Source of the DNA: Breviolum minutum Mf 1.05b.01
Lineage: Eukaryota > Sar > Dinophyceae > Suessiales > Symbiodiniaceae
Length of the DNA: 64,000 nucleotides
NCBI GenBank assembly: GCA_000507305.1
Contig: DF239170.1
Span: 221,501-285,500, forward strand
Reading direction: 5' to 3'
Position numbers and translations under genes: made by a program. Positions 29,311 through 41,519 of this stretch are shown one piece after another (the first letter of the stretch is position 1; every line of letters begins with the position of its first letter). A model generated the notes under the pieces. That model ran no database searches and was not told where the DNA came from. It worked only from the letters and a program-made list of their open reading frames with translations.

Positions 29311-29424
29311 ACCCTCCGGCAAACTAACATAGCGATGGCTGGAATATCCCCATTTTTTTCGTAGAAAATACATCTTCATTTCGGGTCCATTTTCCAGCCA
29401 GCTATGTTAGTTTACCGGAGTGTA
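29311..29424. mobile_element. Palindromic MITE, family A
   Basis: ACCCTCCGGCAAACTAACATAGC left; GCTATGTTAGTTTACCGGAGTGT right. It lies inside the degraded gene copy. Confidence 0.8.
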
Positions 29425-29702
29425 CGGACTGCAGCGTAGAACTCTTTGGACTCTTTGCGAAGGTATTGCTCGCAAAGGCTCCGCTTGCGAAAAGGGTAAT
29501 GAGAATGACTGCGGATATGAACAGAACCAAGGGAAAAATCACTAAAAGAGAATTCAAATGATAGCAACACGGCACATCTATCCAGTGAAACAACTTGAAT
29601 AGATACGACGCACCCTGCAACATTCTGTTGCTGCTGGCCTCTTTTTTTGATTTTTTGACTTAACGCAAGAAGTCAAATATTCAACTACGACATCATTTCA
29701 GA

Positions 29703-29836
29703 CATCATTTCATTGATATCCATTGTTGGGACCATGTTGGGAGGATTGCTTGTCCATACCTACTACTAATGTTAGTAGGGTATGGACAAGCAATCCTCCC
29801 AACATGGTCCCAACAATGGATATCAATGAAATGATG
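29703..29836. repeat. Perfect hairpin, 57-bp stems
   Basis: 29703-29759 and 29780-29836 are exact reverse complements with a 20-bp loop that can itself pair partly. The right arm and the sequence beyond continue the gene-like frame, and the left arm is its inverted copy. Confidence 0.92.
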
Positions 29837-31762
29837 AAGAAACACCTGAAATCCTGAGCGCCCTGTTTCCTGAGCATATCCCGTTCCACGAAAACAGAAT
29901 CTCTCCCTGCACGCACGACAGTGGGATCAAGCAGCAGAACGCCAAAAACACAGCGGCCCACAACAAAGCGGGTACCGATGGTAAGCTTCTGATGGCATAC
30001 GTCACTGTCATCACAAGGAGGAGAACAAATATCACGAAGCAAAAACAGCAGGGAGACCAAACAAGACAATTGCTACCAGGAGAGCTGACCTCAGCATTCT
30101 TCGTATTGATGTACCATGTCCACAAAACACTGATCTTGCACGTACAGCAACACAGCCCGCTCCGAGGCAAAGCACACCTGCTATGTCAGTTCTAGCGGAA
30201 CAATGATGCAAATCACCAGGACCACCAATCCACGTCATCAGGTGCTTTTGGGAACTTTGGCACCGAAGAGTTCGGTGCCAAAGTTTCCAAAACCTGACGA
30301 CGCCAACAAGTTCCTTGCAGGTGCGATGCTAGGATCATCTCGTATGCTCACTGCAATTTCCAGAGGGGCATACAGCATCAAATTGAAGGCTTTTATCTGG
30401 AAACCAGGACATATCAACCTTCTGAAGGATTCACATCAACGGCTGCCACCACTGCCTCCACCGCCTCTACATCGTCATGCCGACCAACAAGCACGGGCTT
30501 GTCAGTCCGTCATTGTCGGGTCCACGCCACTTAGGGTCGACTCAGATGATTACATCCTGGTTACTCTTTCTCCCATAATCATGGTTGTTTGTGGGAAAAG
30601 TACCCCAAATGAAAGGAAACGATCATATTGAAGATACACCCATTTTCCACTGAACCATGGTTACGGGAGGAAGGCTAGAACCAGATGCATCTTCGATTCT
30701 CCTAGGGCAACAAAAACTGGTTTGTCTGGCTTGGGCCCCAAATTCACGAAAGGTTGGGCGGAAAGTCACTGCGAGGATTTTTTTGTCACGGAAAAACTGC
30801 AAAGTGGCAATTAGTTCATCCCAATAGATGCACCAAAAAGCTGGGGTTGAAGGGACTTTGCTAAATAGGAAATACCTTTTCCAAAGTATCATGTACGACT
30901 ATCCTTGGCGACTTTTGATATCACGAATTGAAACATCTTCACAGGTCAAAGGCTGTAGATTTTGGTTGGGCTGGAGCTCACCCCAGGGTGGCTCATTGTC
31001 ACCAAACAACTGGGCCCCTTAAATTCCCATGATATCAGGGAGGATGCGGAACCACAAATGACCCAATTGCACTAGCGAATCTATGAGCTTAAGCTGCAAC
31101 AACGCTTTTTACTGATGGGTGTTAAGCATGAGGAAAAAATGTTAAGCATGATACAACCACGATGTATATATATATTTATATATACAAGTAAATATGACTT
31201 TCTGATGAAAATCTTTCAAAGTCTTTGAATGAGTCATTTTTGCTCAAGTAAGGTTCAAAACCAACAGATTATTTTGGTTCACTGATAGTGGGGGGTGAAC
31301 CTGACAGAAAACCGTTCATGAACTTTACTACAGTTCTAAGCCTCATATTCATGCATTCGAGTTGTAAATTCACTACCACCTGACGGTCTAACCATACAGT
31401 GGCATTTCATCCTTCCCGATCACCGTCAACTTACGGTCACCTTGTTATCGCCGTTCAATTTGCAAGGACACCAAGAATTCCAACGTGTTCCTGAAACATA
31501 TGCTTCGAAGCACAAGGAAGGATCATCCCATGACTTGTAAGTGGTTAATTGGTTAATTTCCCATAGTGAGTATCTCCTTTGGGTAGGGTTGTTCCACCTA
31601 GATATGGCTTATACCCCCAGTAGCTAAGCTACTTAGTAAATTGGATGACAATCCAAGTGAAGCCAAAGAATAGAGGGCCATGGGCAGCTTGACTGTTTCA
31701 TTCTGAATCAGGTCTTGCACCTTTGGCATCTTTGGAGCTGTGGGCTTCCCATCCTGGTTTCA

Positions 31763-31903
31763 TCACCTAAAATTTTAGGTACCTAAAATGGAGGTACTGA
31801 ACCTTATAAGGCCATTTTGGGGGGTGGGTTTTCCCTTACATAAGCCTTACATACAGCTTAATAGGTAAGTACCTCCATTTTAGGTACCTGAAATGTTTGG
31901 TGA
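31763..31903. mobile_element. MITE with 5-bp target-site duplication
   Basis: The element begins TCACCTAAAATTTTAGGTACC and ends GGTACCTGAAATGTTTGGTGA with inverted arms. TTTCA flanks it on both sides (31758-31762 and 31904-31908), while the paralogous site at 28971-28975 has one TTTCA and no insert. Confidence 0.92.
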
Positions 31904-31967
31904 TTTCAGGATGCTCCTTCTTTGTCTATGAATTCAGTCTAATAGGTTGGTGAAACAATCTCAAACT

Positions 31968-33624
31968 TCAGTCACTCTCCGCCCACTTCGAAATGTCCAC
32001 CTCCACCTCCTCAAATGGATAACCCTTTCGTTGCAGCCATGCAACCTCTGCTTTCTGTGAGTTGCCTAAGCCTTCGGAGGAAATTAGGAATTCACGATCC
32101 TCCTCATCAAGCCACGACAGAAATAGACGATGCTCTTCTCGTGAATATTGGGATGAACCGTCTCCGCATTTGTTCGTAGAAAGTTCTTTTAGCCCTTCAC
32201 TGACTGCACTTTCGAACTCCTGGGACTCTTTGAATGCACCTTTTCTGCTAAAAATCCGTTCTCTGCGCAAATGCTCAGCTCCAGCAGTGGAAAAGTTTTC
32301 AACTTTTCCTTTGCCTTTCATCTTGTGAAAGAAATACACCTGGAGTTTAGCACCTTTTTTCATAGCCTTCTCAATGTTTTTGATCCAGAGAGTCCACCAC
32401 CGGCACCCCCATGGCTTTTGTTCGCCATACAAAGGCGTGCACCAGCAGGACCCTGGCAAGTCCTCAGCTTTTGGGATCGGATCGTGAATTCCAAAGTGTC
32501 TTGAGCCTTCCGGCAGAAACACCACAGCGGCACTGAGGTGCCCTTGACGACTTCCTCGCACCAGCTCATCCCAAGCTGATTCGTATTTGCCAGGCCACGA
32601 GCTGACACAAGGCTTGCCTCGGAGAATGTTGCCTTTAAACACTATGGTGCGATCCCTGAAATTCTGAGCGCCCTGTTTGCTGAGCTGATCCTCCCACAAA
32701 GACAGCATCTCTGCCCCGGCACACGAGACTGGGATCAAGCAGCAGAACCCCAAAAGCAAAACGGCCCACAAGAAAATGGGTGCCGATAGGAAGCCTCTGA
32801 TGGGATACGTCACTGTCATCACAAGGAGGAGAACGAATACCAAGCAGCAAAGACAGCAGAAGACATTGACATTGCGTTCACCATGAGTGTGCGATTGGAA
32901 TCCGACCTCAGCATTCTTCGTAGTGATGTACCACATCCACAAAGAACTGATGGTGCACGTACAGCAAGACAGGCAGCCCGCTCCGAGGCAAAGCACGCCT
33001 GCCAATTCAACTCTCGAGCGGAACAGTGATGCAAACCACCAGGAACACCAGCAATCCGCCCCAAAGGCAAAGGTTCCCTTTGAACCAAGGCCACTCAGCC
33101 GCCCACCACCTCTTGTTTTCAAGCTCGTCGAACTGGCGCTTTCGCAGTCTTTGCTCTGCTTGTATCGAGATCTCTTCGTTCTTGATGAAGCTCTGAGCTT
33201 CGGCGCCAAAGTTTCCAAAACCTGATGAGGTGAACAGCCGTGTGCCAACAAATTCCTTGCAGGTGCCCTGGATGCTTGGATCATCTCGTATGCTCACTGC
33301 AATTTCCAGAGGCATGCTATCAAATTTCCGGCTTTTATGTGGGTAAAGGACATATCGACCTTCTGAAGAATTCACCTCAACGGCTGCTTTCAGATCATTG
33401 ATCAGCTCCACAGCTACCCGCACCTCTACCGCCTCCACCGCCTCCACCGCCTCTACTACATCTTCATGCCAACCATCAAGCACAGGTACCAATCCCTCAT
33501 TGTCGGGTCCACGCCACTCGCGCAGGGTCGACTCAGATGATTGCATACTCTGATCCTGGCTCAGATGATTGCATACTGTGCACTGATCATTTTCACAATG
33601 ATCCTGGCTACAAAAACAATGCAT
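31968..33624 (-). pseudogene. Copy 2 of a multi-TM protein gene, one frame break
   Basis: The first ATG is at 33622-33624. The first frame runs to 33007 and encodes a Cys/acid-rich start, a Val-Glu-Ala repeat (EAVEAVEAVEV), a soluble region and one TM segment (LWGGLLVFLVVCITVPL). The second frame continues from about 33011 (VELAGVLCLGAGC) with three more TM segments and a soluble C-terminal region of about 220 residues ending ISKWAESD. The break is +1 and lies at the same place in the other copy, so it predates the duplication, or the first product truly ends after its TM. I recognise no family. A four-TM membrane protein is the simplest reading. Confidence 0.6.
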
Positions 33625-34407
33625 CTTCGATTCTCCTAGGACTAAAAAAACACGTTGTCTGGCTTGGGCCCTGAATTCACGAAAGGTTGGGTTAGTCACT
33701 GCGATGATCTTTTGCCACGGAAAAACTGCAAAGTGGCAATCAGTTCATCCCGTTGAAAGGACTTTAATAAATAGGAAATACCGTAGATACCTTTTCCAAA
33801 GTATCATGTATGACTATCCTTGGCGACTTTTGATATCACGAATTGAAACATCTTCGCAGGTCAAAGGCTGTAGATTTTGGTTGGGCTGAAGCTCACCCCG
33901 CCTAGGGTGGCTTCATTGTCACCCGCCAAAATTGGCGAGATTGAATGAGGCAAGAAAAGATTCCAAAAAACTGGGGCCCCTCAATTCCCATGATATCAGG
34001 GAGGATGCCTAAACTTTCACAAACGACCAGTTGCAATAGCTAATCTATGACCTTAACCAGCAACGCTTTTCACTGATGCGTGTGAAGCATGAGGAAAAAA
34101 TAATAAGCATGATATGATCATGATATATATCGACACAAGTAAATATGAATTTCTGATGAAAATCTTTCAAAGTCTTCGAATCAGTCTTTTTTGCTCAAGT
34201 AAGGTTCAAAACCAACAGAGTATTCTTTTGTTCACTGATAGGGAGGGATGAACCTGACAAGAACCCGTTCATGAACTTTATTGTTCGAAGCCTCATATTC
34301 ATGCATTTGAGTTGTAAATTCACTACCACCTGACGGTCTAACCATACCGTGGCATTTCATCCTTCCCGATCACCGTCAACTTACGGTCACCATTGTTATC
34401 GTCGTTC

Positions 34408-35032
34408 CAAAGGGTAGCGAAATCGGATTTTCAGATCGACTCCAGGCCCAAGGATCTCTAAAAACTCAGAAATCAACGTATTTGATCCCAAAGTCATCTG
34501 CATGGTGTGTCAGTTCATTTTGATGTGACAAATACCCTGCATCTTGGTGTTTTATAAACTCACTACCAACTTTTGAGGATCCCTATCCTTTTGAAAGCTT
34601 TCGACAACAGAAAAAACACCAAGGGACCACGATCTTCTGTCGCAAGCTTGGGATTTCTTTCTGTGGGCACAAACATTGCGAACTCGTCCGCACATCGGAG
34701 ACCTTTGGTTGACCTTCAGGACCATAGACCTCTCGGCTGGCTTTGTTGGTGTTTTCTGGGACCCTGGGCCTTGAAGCCTTTTGATCATGATCATGACGAC
34801 CAAAACAAAAGTCATCATCGAAATTTATCATGGAAAAGGTTTTGGTTTGAGTGAAAGATTCGAATCCTTCTCCAAGGTGCTCCTGCAGCCACCATGGAAT
34901 CACTCGTCAAAGCCTTTTGGATAAGCCGTTCACATTCCGAAGCTGTAAAGAAGTGATGCACCAGAAAGATTTCTGGCGAAATCCTGCCACAAAAGGTGGG
35001 AAAATCAGTAAAAAGTTCGGAAAAAAATCACA

Positions 35033-35033
<1 letters not shown>
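34408..35033. other. Unassigned DNA
   Basis: Mixed sequence with no repeat family and no convincing coding frame. Confidence 0.5.
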
Positions 35034-35081
<48 letters not shown>

Positions 35082-35094
35082 GCTGTTGTTGTTG
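35034..35094 (+). repeat. (TTG)n microsatellite
   Basis: About 20 TTG units with one TGC interruption. Confidence 0.95.
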
Positions 35095-35285
35095 TGACTG
35101 TGATCTCGTGAGAACATGTTGTTGAAAAGTGACGGCACTACAAAGCTCCCTGTTCTCTCTTCTAAAGTTAACATACAGTATAATTTCATACCCCTAAAAA
35201 ATTGATACTTGAAAAACAATCCTTTCCTTTTAAGACCTTTAACTCTTTTAGGTTTTTTGGGGCCATTTTCCCATTTTTCACACTT

Positions 35286-35472
35286 CAAGCTGCCTCAGCT
35301 TCCAGACCCCCACAAGGCCTTACCAACTCCAACCCTGGATACGATGCATTGATCGCATGAAAGGAGCCCGAGGCATTTCGTCGCAATCCTTGCACCCAAC
35401 CAGCCACCTGCAGCGAGCTGCAACCAGCAACCGCCGTTTCCCGTTGATCCCCTCCCACCTTACCAGCAGTCA
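35286..35472. other. GC-rich island, possible exon
   Basis: Clearly richer in GC than its flanks and open on the minus strand (stop at 35285). No family recognised and the strand is uncertain. Confidence 0.3.
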
Positions 35473-36751
35473 TGGTTCAAAAAAAGGGAAAGTCATATCA
35501 ATGTCCAAGAAAAAGATGGAGTTTGAGTGAACCCTCTTCTTTGTCATTGAATATTGTTTTTCATGGTGAAAATAATGATAGGACTAGAGGGAAGGTTGCA
35601 TGTATATAATTTTGTGAATGTATTTTCACGGTATCTTTGGTTGTTATCGAATCATTCATTTGCTTGTTAATCCATCTAAAAATTATCTATATATCTATGT
35701 GTCTAGTTTATCTGTTTTCTCTATATATCCAAAATTTATGTCTAAAAAATCTAATATCTCTGTATCACCATGGATATGTTGCCTTGTAACCACAGCCCGC
35801 CTTTGTAGCCGCAGCCTTCCCTTGCTGACGGGGCCAGGCTGCCATAGTCCCAGGCTCAAGATTGACATTGGTGCAGCGAAAATGTACCAGAAAAATCTAA
35901 GGATTTTTAGGGTGCTAACTTCGAACAAAAAAACTGGTTAAAACCAAATGGGTGTATTTTTGCTGGTCTTTTCAACCAAAAATGACCATGTTAGGAGTTT
36001 GTTGTCTTACGTTTCATTTTGTTGCATGCATGGTGAGTGGATGCGGATGCTAAATTGCATTTGCATGAGCTTGCTTTTCTTTTTATTAAACAGTTCAGTA
36101 ATTGAAAAGCACATGGCACAGTCCTTACATATTGGTTCATATGGATCCTCCACTAACCTACCTTTTGGTATCTGTGCCATCTATTTTGACCTTAAGGTAA
36201 GTGATTATGATTCTTCCAGCAGGATGCAATACGCTTGATGGACAAGTCTGGTTGTGGAACAGCAGCCATGGATTGGTAAATCCAACTGTCATGGCTAGAA
36301 ATTCATTTCATCCAGATATCAACTGCGGGGCAAATCAACACTATGCAGGGGCCTTCAGGTTTATATAACAAAGACTATGTCTATGAGGCCAAACCGATCA
36401 AAAAGATGGAGTTGTACCATTGCTTCTCTCTATTAACTTGATGTTACTTCTGGCGTTGGCCATCAGTCACGCTTAAACCAGAAGCTTTTCAAAATGCAAA
36501 GCTGGAAAGTGACTGGCCTACCAAGGCAATTTTTGTGTTGGAGAGTCAAAAGCTCCCAGTTTTATTCCAGTTTGATCTCGACCCGGGTTAGGAAATTTGG
36601 TGGGGAGCAACGGGCTTTTTCACAAGCAAAACAGCTGCAAACTTCCAAAGGACAAGCCCCGAGATTTTTCACTGCAGACACTGAGCGCTTAGAGCAACGT
36701 CCACCACCACTGGAAAGTGATCCTTGGTGAAAAACCCAACCGACAGCTCAG
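35473..36751. other. AT-rich DNA without recognisable features
   Basis: Short open frames exist but show no coding character. Confidence 0.5.
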
Positions 36752-36925
36752 TTGGAGGATGGGCTCCCATGATGGACAGTTGTAAGTGGTTAATAACCAT
36801 GGGTAGGTGATCGTAAGTCCCCTAAGGATCGGGTTGTGGTTGTTACCCTTCCAAATGGCCCTTCTTATGGCTTATAAAGGGGGTCACTATAGCTACTTAC
36901 GATACCTGGGAAGATCCTCCAAGTG
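36752..36925. mobile_element. Palindromic MITE, family D
   Basis: TTGGAGGATGGGCTCCCATGATGG left; GATCCTCCAAGTG right; inner GTAAGTGGTTAATAACC and GCTACTTAC. Confidence 0.7.
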
Positions 36926-38140
36926 ACGACCTGCCTTTTTTCCATCACCTGCCCAAATGGCGATTTAAAAAATCTCCCCCAAATATTAATTCAGGCGAAG
37001 CTTATCTTAAAAAATAACTTGTTTCTCAAAATCACCAATCTCCAATCTCCTATCTGCATCCACTCGTTTTAAACATAGTTTTGACAGTAACCCCCTATAA
37101 ATGGCCTTATACATGTGTGTAACTGGTGGTTTTTTCACCCTTATATCTAAGTGGAGTTATAATTACAACCCTGCTTATAATAACTGGTTTTCCGGGGGCC
37201 TTGGTGAAAATCCAATCCAAACATCCCCCCCCATCAATGGGAACCAAGTGGCGGATGGCCAATGTCCCCCGCGCATCAAGGTGGGCACGGGACCCTTGGG
37301 ATGATTTTCATCACCCAGTTGCTGTCGTAGCAGCGTTTTGGAGGGTGGCCGCCAGCGGTTCAAAGCGGCGCCTTTCGCAGAAACAGAAGATGTTTGCGGG
37401 GAAACAGCGCTTAACTTTTGTGATGTTGGAGGTTTACCCCCTCAATTTGGAAGGTATGCAATCAATGCGTTTTGGACATGGCTTTAGTTCCAAATTGTAC
37501 AGTGCTTCCCAGTAATAGGTGAAAATATATACCGACTTTGCCGCTTTTGAAAGTGTTATTCATGAACGCTCAACTTGCAAAATCACGGCAGTTGACACAA
37601 AAAGAATGGTTTCGGTTTCTTGGAGAAAAAAAACAAGAAAAGTTTGACGCACGCCAATCCTCATGATTCATCCTGCAAACCCCCCAGCGCTTGAGTTTCA
37701 CCGCCTCTATCCCACAGAAAGCAGTAGTCAATGATCCTTGGAAAGCAATTTCAGGGATTCCCCCCAAAGGAGCGCCAACACAAATAAAAACACGTAAATT
37801 CAGTAAGTGTCTATGCTAAATCAATCTCGCCCTACTGTAGATGCTCACTCAAAGGGTTTTCAGTACACCTTTCACTGATACTCATCTGCCACCGAAACAA
37901 CAAAGCAGGTGCATGTCCCTGCAGTGGCAACCAAGTATCTAGTGTACATCACTTTGACGCCATATTATGACAGAGCTTCATCTGCCCCCTCCAACAAGTG
38001 TCTTAAGTGGTTTCCTGTCGAAGGTTCCATGCGTAAACACTCATCTGTGATGAACAAAAGGTGATTTGCTAAGTAATGTTGGTGCATTATCCCCAGATTT
38101 TTTTCTATGGATTCATGCCTAGACCCAGCAACTACAGTAG
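36926..38140. other. Intergenic or intronic DNA with one GC-rich island
   Basis: 37290-37440 is GC-rich and open on both strands; the minus frame (for example LRQQLGDENHPKGPVPTLMR) looks natural but matches nothing known. The rest is AT-rich and featureless. Confidence 0.35.
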
Positions 38141-38243
38141 CCTCCCTAAAACTAACAGCTAACACCTGAAAATGGATGGTTGACAATCGTTTCCTTTTGA
38201 GATGGCTTCCATTTTCAGGTACTATCTTCCTTTCAGGGGAGGC
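38141..38243. mobile_element. Palindromic MITE, family A
   Basis: CCTCCCTAAAACTAACAG left; TACTATCTTCCTTTCAGGGGAGG right; interior CACCTGAAAATGGATGG mirrors CCATTTTCAGGT. Confidence 0.7.
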
Positions 38244-38295
38244 CAACTCTTACATTGCAACCAGTCCATATCTCTCCCCCCCCCAAAAAAAAAAC

Positions 38296-38445
38296 GCTAC
38301 AAACGAGCGGTTCCACCCGCCACGGCACTCGGCGAACCCGTCTCGCACATTGGCATTGGTTGCGGTGCAAAGGTCGAAAGATGGATCTTCAAGATCCTGT
38401 GGTGCAATCAGTTGGAGAGAAAAACTCTTCCGTGTTTTTTCCCGA
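38296..38445 (-). other. GC-rich island, possible exon
   Basis: The minus frame has strongly GC-ending codons (for example DPSFDLCTATNANVRDGFAE). No family recognised; exon ends unknown. Confidence 0.35.
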
Positions 38446-38784
38446 ACATTTGCTTGAAAAATGACCCCCAAAAAAAAACTCAGCTTTTAAATGGTTTTCC
38501 TACCTTTTTTTGATTTTTTTTGCCGCTGGAATTGTTGGATGCTTGTGTGCGCTTCATCTGGGGTTGGGTTCCCCCCCATTTTGCGCAACACAAATACTTC
38601 CACGCAAAGTAAACTGACTTAAGCTCCCAAAAAGCACAAAACAAACAACTTTCCACATCCTGGATGTTTGTTGGGTTTTTTTTTGTCGATTTTTTTCTCC
38701 CTTCGGTTCCTCGTAAGCGGAGTGCAACCCACGTTGACTCAAAAACTGGTAGGTTTGACTTGTTGGGAGGCAATTCAGGTCACC
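38446..38784. other. Unassigned DNA with homopolymers
   Basis: Rich in A and T runs; no coding frame supported. Confidence 0.5.
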
Positions 38785-38958
38785 ACCTTAGGATGGGATG
38801 CCAGGACAGAGGGTTGTAAGTGGTTACAAACCATGGGTAGGTGATCGTTGGAACGTCCCCTAAGGATCCGGGTGGAAACACCACCCCTTCCAAATGGCAA
38901 CCGTACATAGGGGTGATCCTAACTACCTACCTACTAAGTGAGATGATCCTCCAAGTAG
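38785..38958. mobile_element. Palindromic MITE, family D
   Basis: GGATGGGATGCC and GTAAGTGGTTACAAACC left; CTAACTACC and GATGATCCTCCAAGTAG right. Confidence 0.65.
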
Positions 38959-38983
38959 CCAGGTCTTCAGGTTGATGTTTGGT

Positions 38984-39090
38984 ACCCCAGAAATCCGAGA
39001 TCAACTCACCAGTTGAGGTTGGTAGTTTTTCCCATTATTTGCCAGGTTTTAAAGATGCTAGGTGGTGCAGGATGTCTTCCATCAACAGTA
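38984..39090. mobile_element. MITE, family B
   Basis: Interior ACTCACCAGTTGAGGTTGG and right end CTTCCATCAACAGTA; left terminus replaced. Confidence 0.6.
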
Positions 39091-39307
39091 GCTGCCTGGA
39101 ATATCACCAGTTTCAACATGAAATGTATAGATAGTATACATCTTCAAAAGGCCCATGTTCCAGCTATGTTCGTTTGAGAGGAGGCTAGTTCATAAGGTTA
39201 TGGTAAGGTTGTTGCAGCTAAGGTGCATAACACCACTTGTGACTGGTGCCCGAATTCTTCAATGGCTTGCAACAGGATCTTTGCCTTTGGGGCTTCAAAA
39301 TCACAAA

Positions 39308-39413
39308 TAGTTGGTGGTTAAACAGCCCATTTGAAAAAAATACTCATCAAAATGGGAATCTTCCCCCAAGGATCGGGATGAAAATTGAAAAAAAAAATGA
39401 AACCACCAACTAG
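39308..39413. mobile_element. Palindromic MITE, family C
   Basis: TAGTTGGTGGTTAAAC left; GAAACCACCAACTA right. Confidence 0.8.
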
Positions 39414-39808
39414 ACATCCCCACAACCCATGGGAAATGGTTTTGACCATGCTTTGGAAGCATTTTGCGAAAGCTTTCAGCTAAGATAATTTTGAACTCAT
39501 TGCCTGCATTCTCTCACATGTTGGTGTGCTAGGATAAATTGTGTACGTGAGATCTCTTGTCAACCTGGCGAGCACCAGCTCAGTAGTTGGAAGTTTATCT
39601 CAGAATTTATCACAGCTTTTCATAGATTTCAAAGATCCCAGGAGATCGTCAGATTTTCTGGAATATACAGTATGAATTTTCTTCCCTTCTCTTTCCCTTC
39701 CCTTTACAACCCACAAAAAAAAGCATGACAATGGGAAAACACATACAGTTTCAACATGCATCTACTTCTCTACCACCCCAACCCAGTAACAGTCACATTT
39801 TTAAAGCT
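39414..39808. other. Unassigned AT-rich DNA
   Basis: Nothing recognised. Confidence 0.5.
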
Positions 39809-40060
39809 TTATAAGGGGGTTCCATACTCTAAACATGCAACATGCTCTGGTTGTGCTTGGTATCCTGGATAGGAGGTGGATTTTCCAGCATAATCTGCCT
39901 GCGCTAGCCGTTGTTCTTCCAGCTCCTCCCCGCAAGCCAGGTGTGTGGTGGCCACCAGCAACGGCTGGTAAGCCAAACCGAAACCGTCGGTTGTGGGCGA
40001 AGCTGGAAGGGGGAGAAGCTCCACCAACAAAGCCACCTTGGGGGAATGAGAATGACATGA
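39809..40060 (-). other. GC-rich island, possible exon
   Basis: The minus frame reads naturally with GC-ending codons (for example VATTHLACGEELEEQRLAQA). No family recognised and no clear splice sites chosen. Confidence 0.35.
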
Positions 40061-40839
40061 AAAAACCCACCAAAAAAAAGCCACCTATGAGCCCCCCAAA
40101 AACGGGGAGATCTAACTAACTCACACCCAAATATATCTGGGTGAAAGTATATTATATATATATACCACTAAACCACTAAAAAGGATGTTAGTGTAGGTTT
40201 ATCATGGCCCCTTACGAAAACGCCACCGAACTTGGGAGTGGAAAACAACGCCATCGATCCTTTCACTACTGAAGGACCCATTATATCAAACTCATCGGGA
40301 TTAATCAACTTCTCTGTTGCTCTGTCAAGCTGGCCCTTTCCCAACCAGCCTGCACTACCCAACCCCGTCACCGGACTGACCATTTGGCGCAAAGAAAACA
40401 TACAACTGGCAAAACAAAGGGACTACACCGTTGTGAAAGTACATGGCTAGCCACTCCCAAAAGGCCGCTTAGTGAGGTGGTATGTGGCCGATATGGCAAT
40501 TTTGGAGGGCTTATGGTTTCGTCTACCTTGAGCAAAGCGAAAGCAATTGCCTCTTCCAGCACTCTTTTCCAAATGAGAAGTAACGCTTCATGAGTGGTTT
40601 GGTGTGGTTTGCCGGTAGCAAAGGTCTCACCCTTGTGCTAGGAAACTATGGAAATGCATTAAGAGCTTGGACAAACTGAGATGGGCACGTGTCCCGTAAG
40701 ATTGCGGTCACCCTCCTCTTCTTGCTTCTCAATCAGATATTGGTCAAAGAAGACTTCATGCTTCCTGCAAGTTCAGAGTCGCAAGCTGGGGCCCCCTCGT
40801 CTCCAAGAATCAAATGAATTGAGCGGAGAAACAGAGTGA
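40061..40839. other. Unassigned DNA
   Basis: Includes a short TA tract near 40150; no gene or repeat family identified. Confidence 0.45.
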
Positions 40840-40943
40840 CCCTCCCTAAAACTAACATAGCCCCCTGAGAAGGTGGGGTTGGAAGACTCATTTTCTTAGG
40901 GGAAGGCCCATTTTCAGGGGCTATGTTAGTTTCACGGAGGGTA
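40840..40943. mobile_element. Palindromic MITE, family A (well preserved)
   Basis: CCCTCCCTAAAACTAACATAGCC left; GGCTATGTTAGTTTCACGGAGGG right. Confidence 0.85.
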
Positions 40944-41519
40944 CAACTTGGAGAAAAAGAACTTCTTCCCTGCACCAAATGGTTCAATCATCTGCTTTGG
41001 GGTTGTTGACTGCAACCTCGGACTCCTCCATCATTGAAGGGATCCTTCTGGGAAAAATTGCGACTATAAATCCGAAACCTGCATGTTTCGGGCATTTTGG
41101 GGGTTGTTAATTCTTACTTGGGGCATCTGCTTGAATCTATCCACCCCAAAAAAAAAACTCGCAAAACCATCTCTGAAGTGGCATGCGGATGATTGTCCAC
41201 TTTGTTCATTTCACTCCACTTCAGAAGATTGCTTTGAGGTTGAATCATTAAACCATCGTTTCACCCACAGCCTACAAGGTGGGCCCCCATCAGTTACAAA
41301 TGGAATTGCGGCCCCTAAAAATAGCCTTGTGTATGGGTTTTTCTGGGTGAAAATCCTCCCTGCAAGTGGAGTTATAACCTTGTAACATATCTCAATCAAA
41401 ATCAAAAAGTCAAGTCTCATCTACCACGTGATTTTGAGGATTCTGGGGTTCTTTAGCTCATAAAAATACATCATCCCCTGACCCCTTATCTCCCCCAAGG
41501 GTAGTCATCCCCCATGAAA
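40944..41519. other. Unassigned DNA
   Basis: No supported coding frame or repeat. Confidence 0.45.

Larger units (their letters stand above)
29126..30700 (-). pseudogene. Copy 1 of a multi-TM protein gene, degraded
   Basis: Fragments match the better copy at 31968-33624: the start region around ATGCATC (30690), the Gly-rich TM-entry segment, IAGVLCLGAGC (near 30180), RRMLRSALLVAIVLFGLPAV-like and LLLLVMTVTYAIR-type TM segments and KQGAQDFR (near 29850). Frames change several times, then the sequence departs into a hairpin and a MITE. The C-terminal coding part survives only as the frameshifted foldback arm near 29126-29170. It is a non-functional tandem copy. Confidence 0.7.
28706..31458. 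repeat. Tandem duplication, copy 1
   Basis: The segment starting TTTGCAAGGACACC and ending GTTATCGCCGTTC is repeated directly and immediately at 31459-34407. Long blocks match at roughly nine in ten bases (28720-28980 with 31475-31760 and 31900-31915; 30780-31450 with 33715-34400). Copies differ by MITEs, a hairpin and small indels. Confidence 0.85.
31459..34407. repeat. Tandem duplication, copy 2
   Basis: Second copy of the unit at 28706-31458. It carries the 141-bp MITE at 31763-31903 that copy 1 lacks, and the more complete gene. Confidence 0.85.

Noticed and set aside
31236..31245. Near match to the spliced leader (TTTTTGCTCAAG followed by TAAGG), repeated near 34190
   Set aside because: One base differs from the leader in the core, the upstream leader half is missing, and both occurrences are just the two copies of the tandem duplication.
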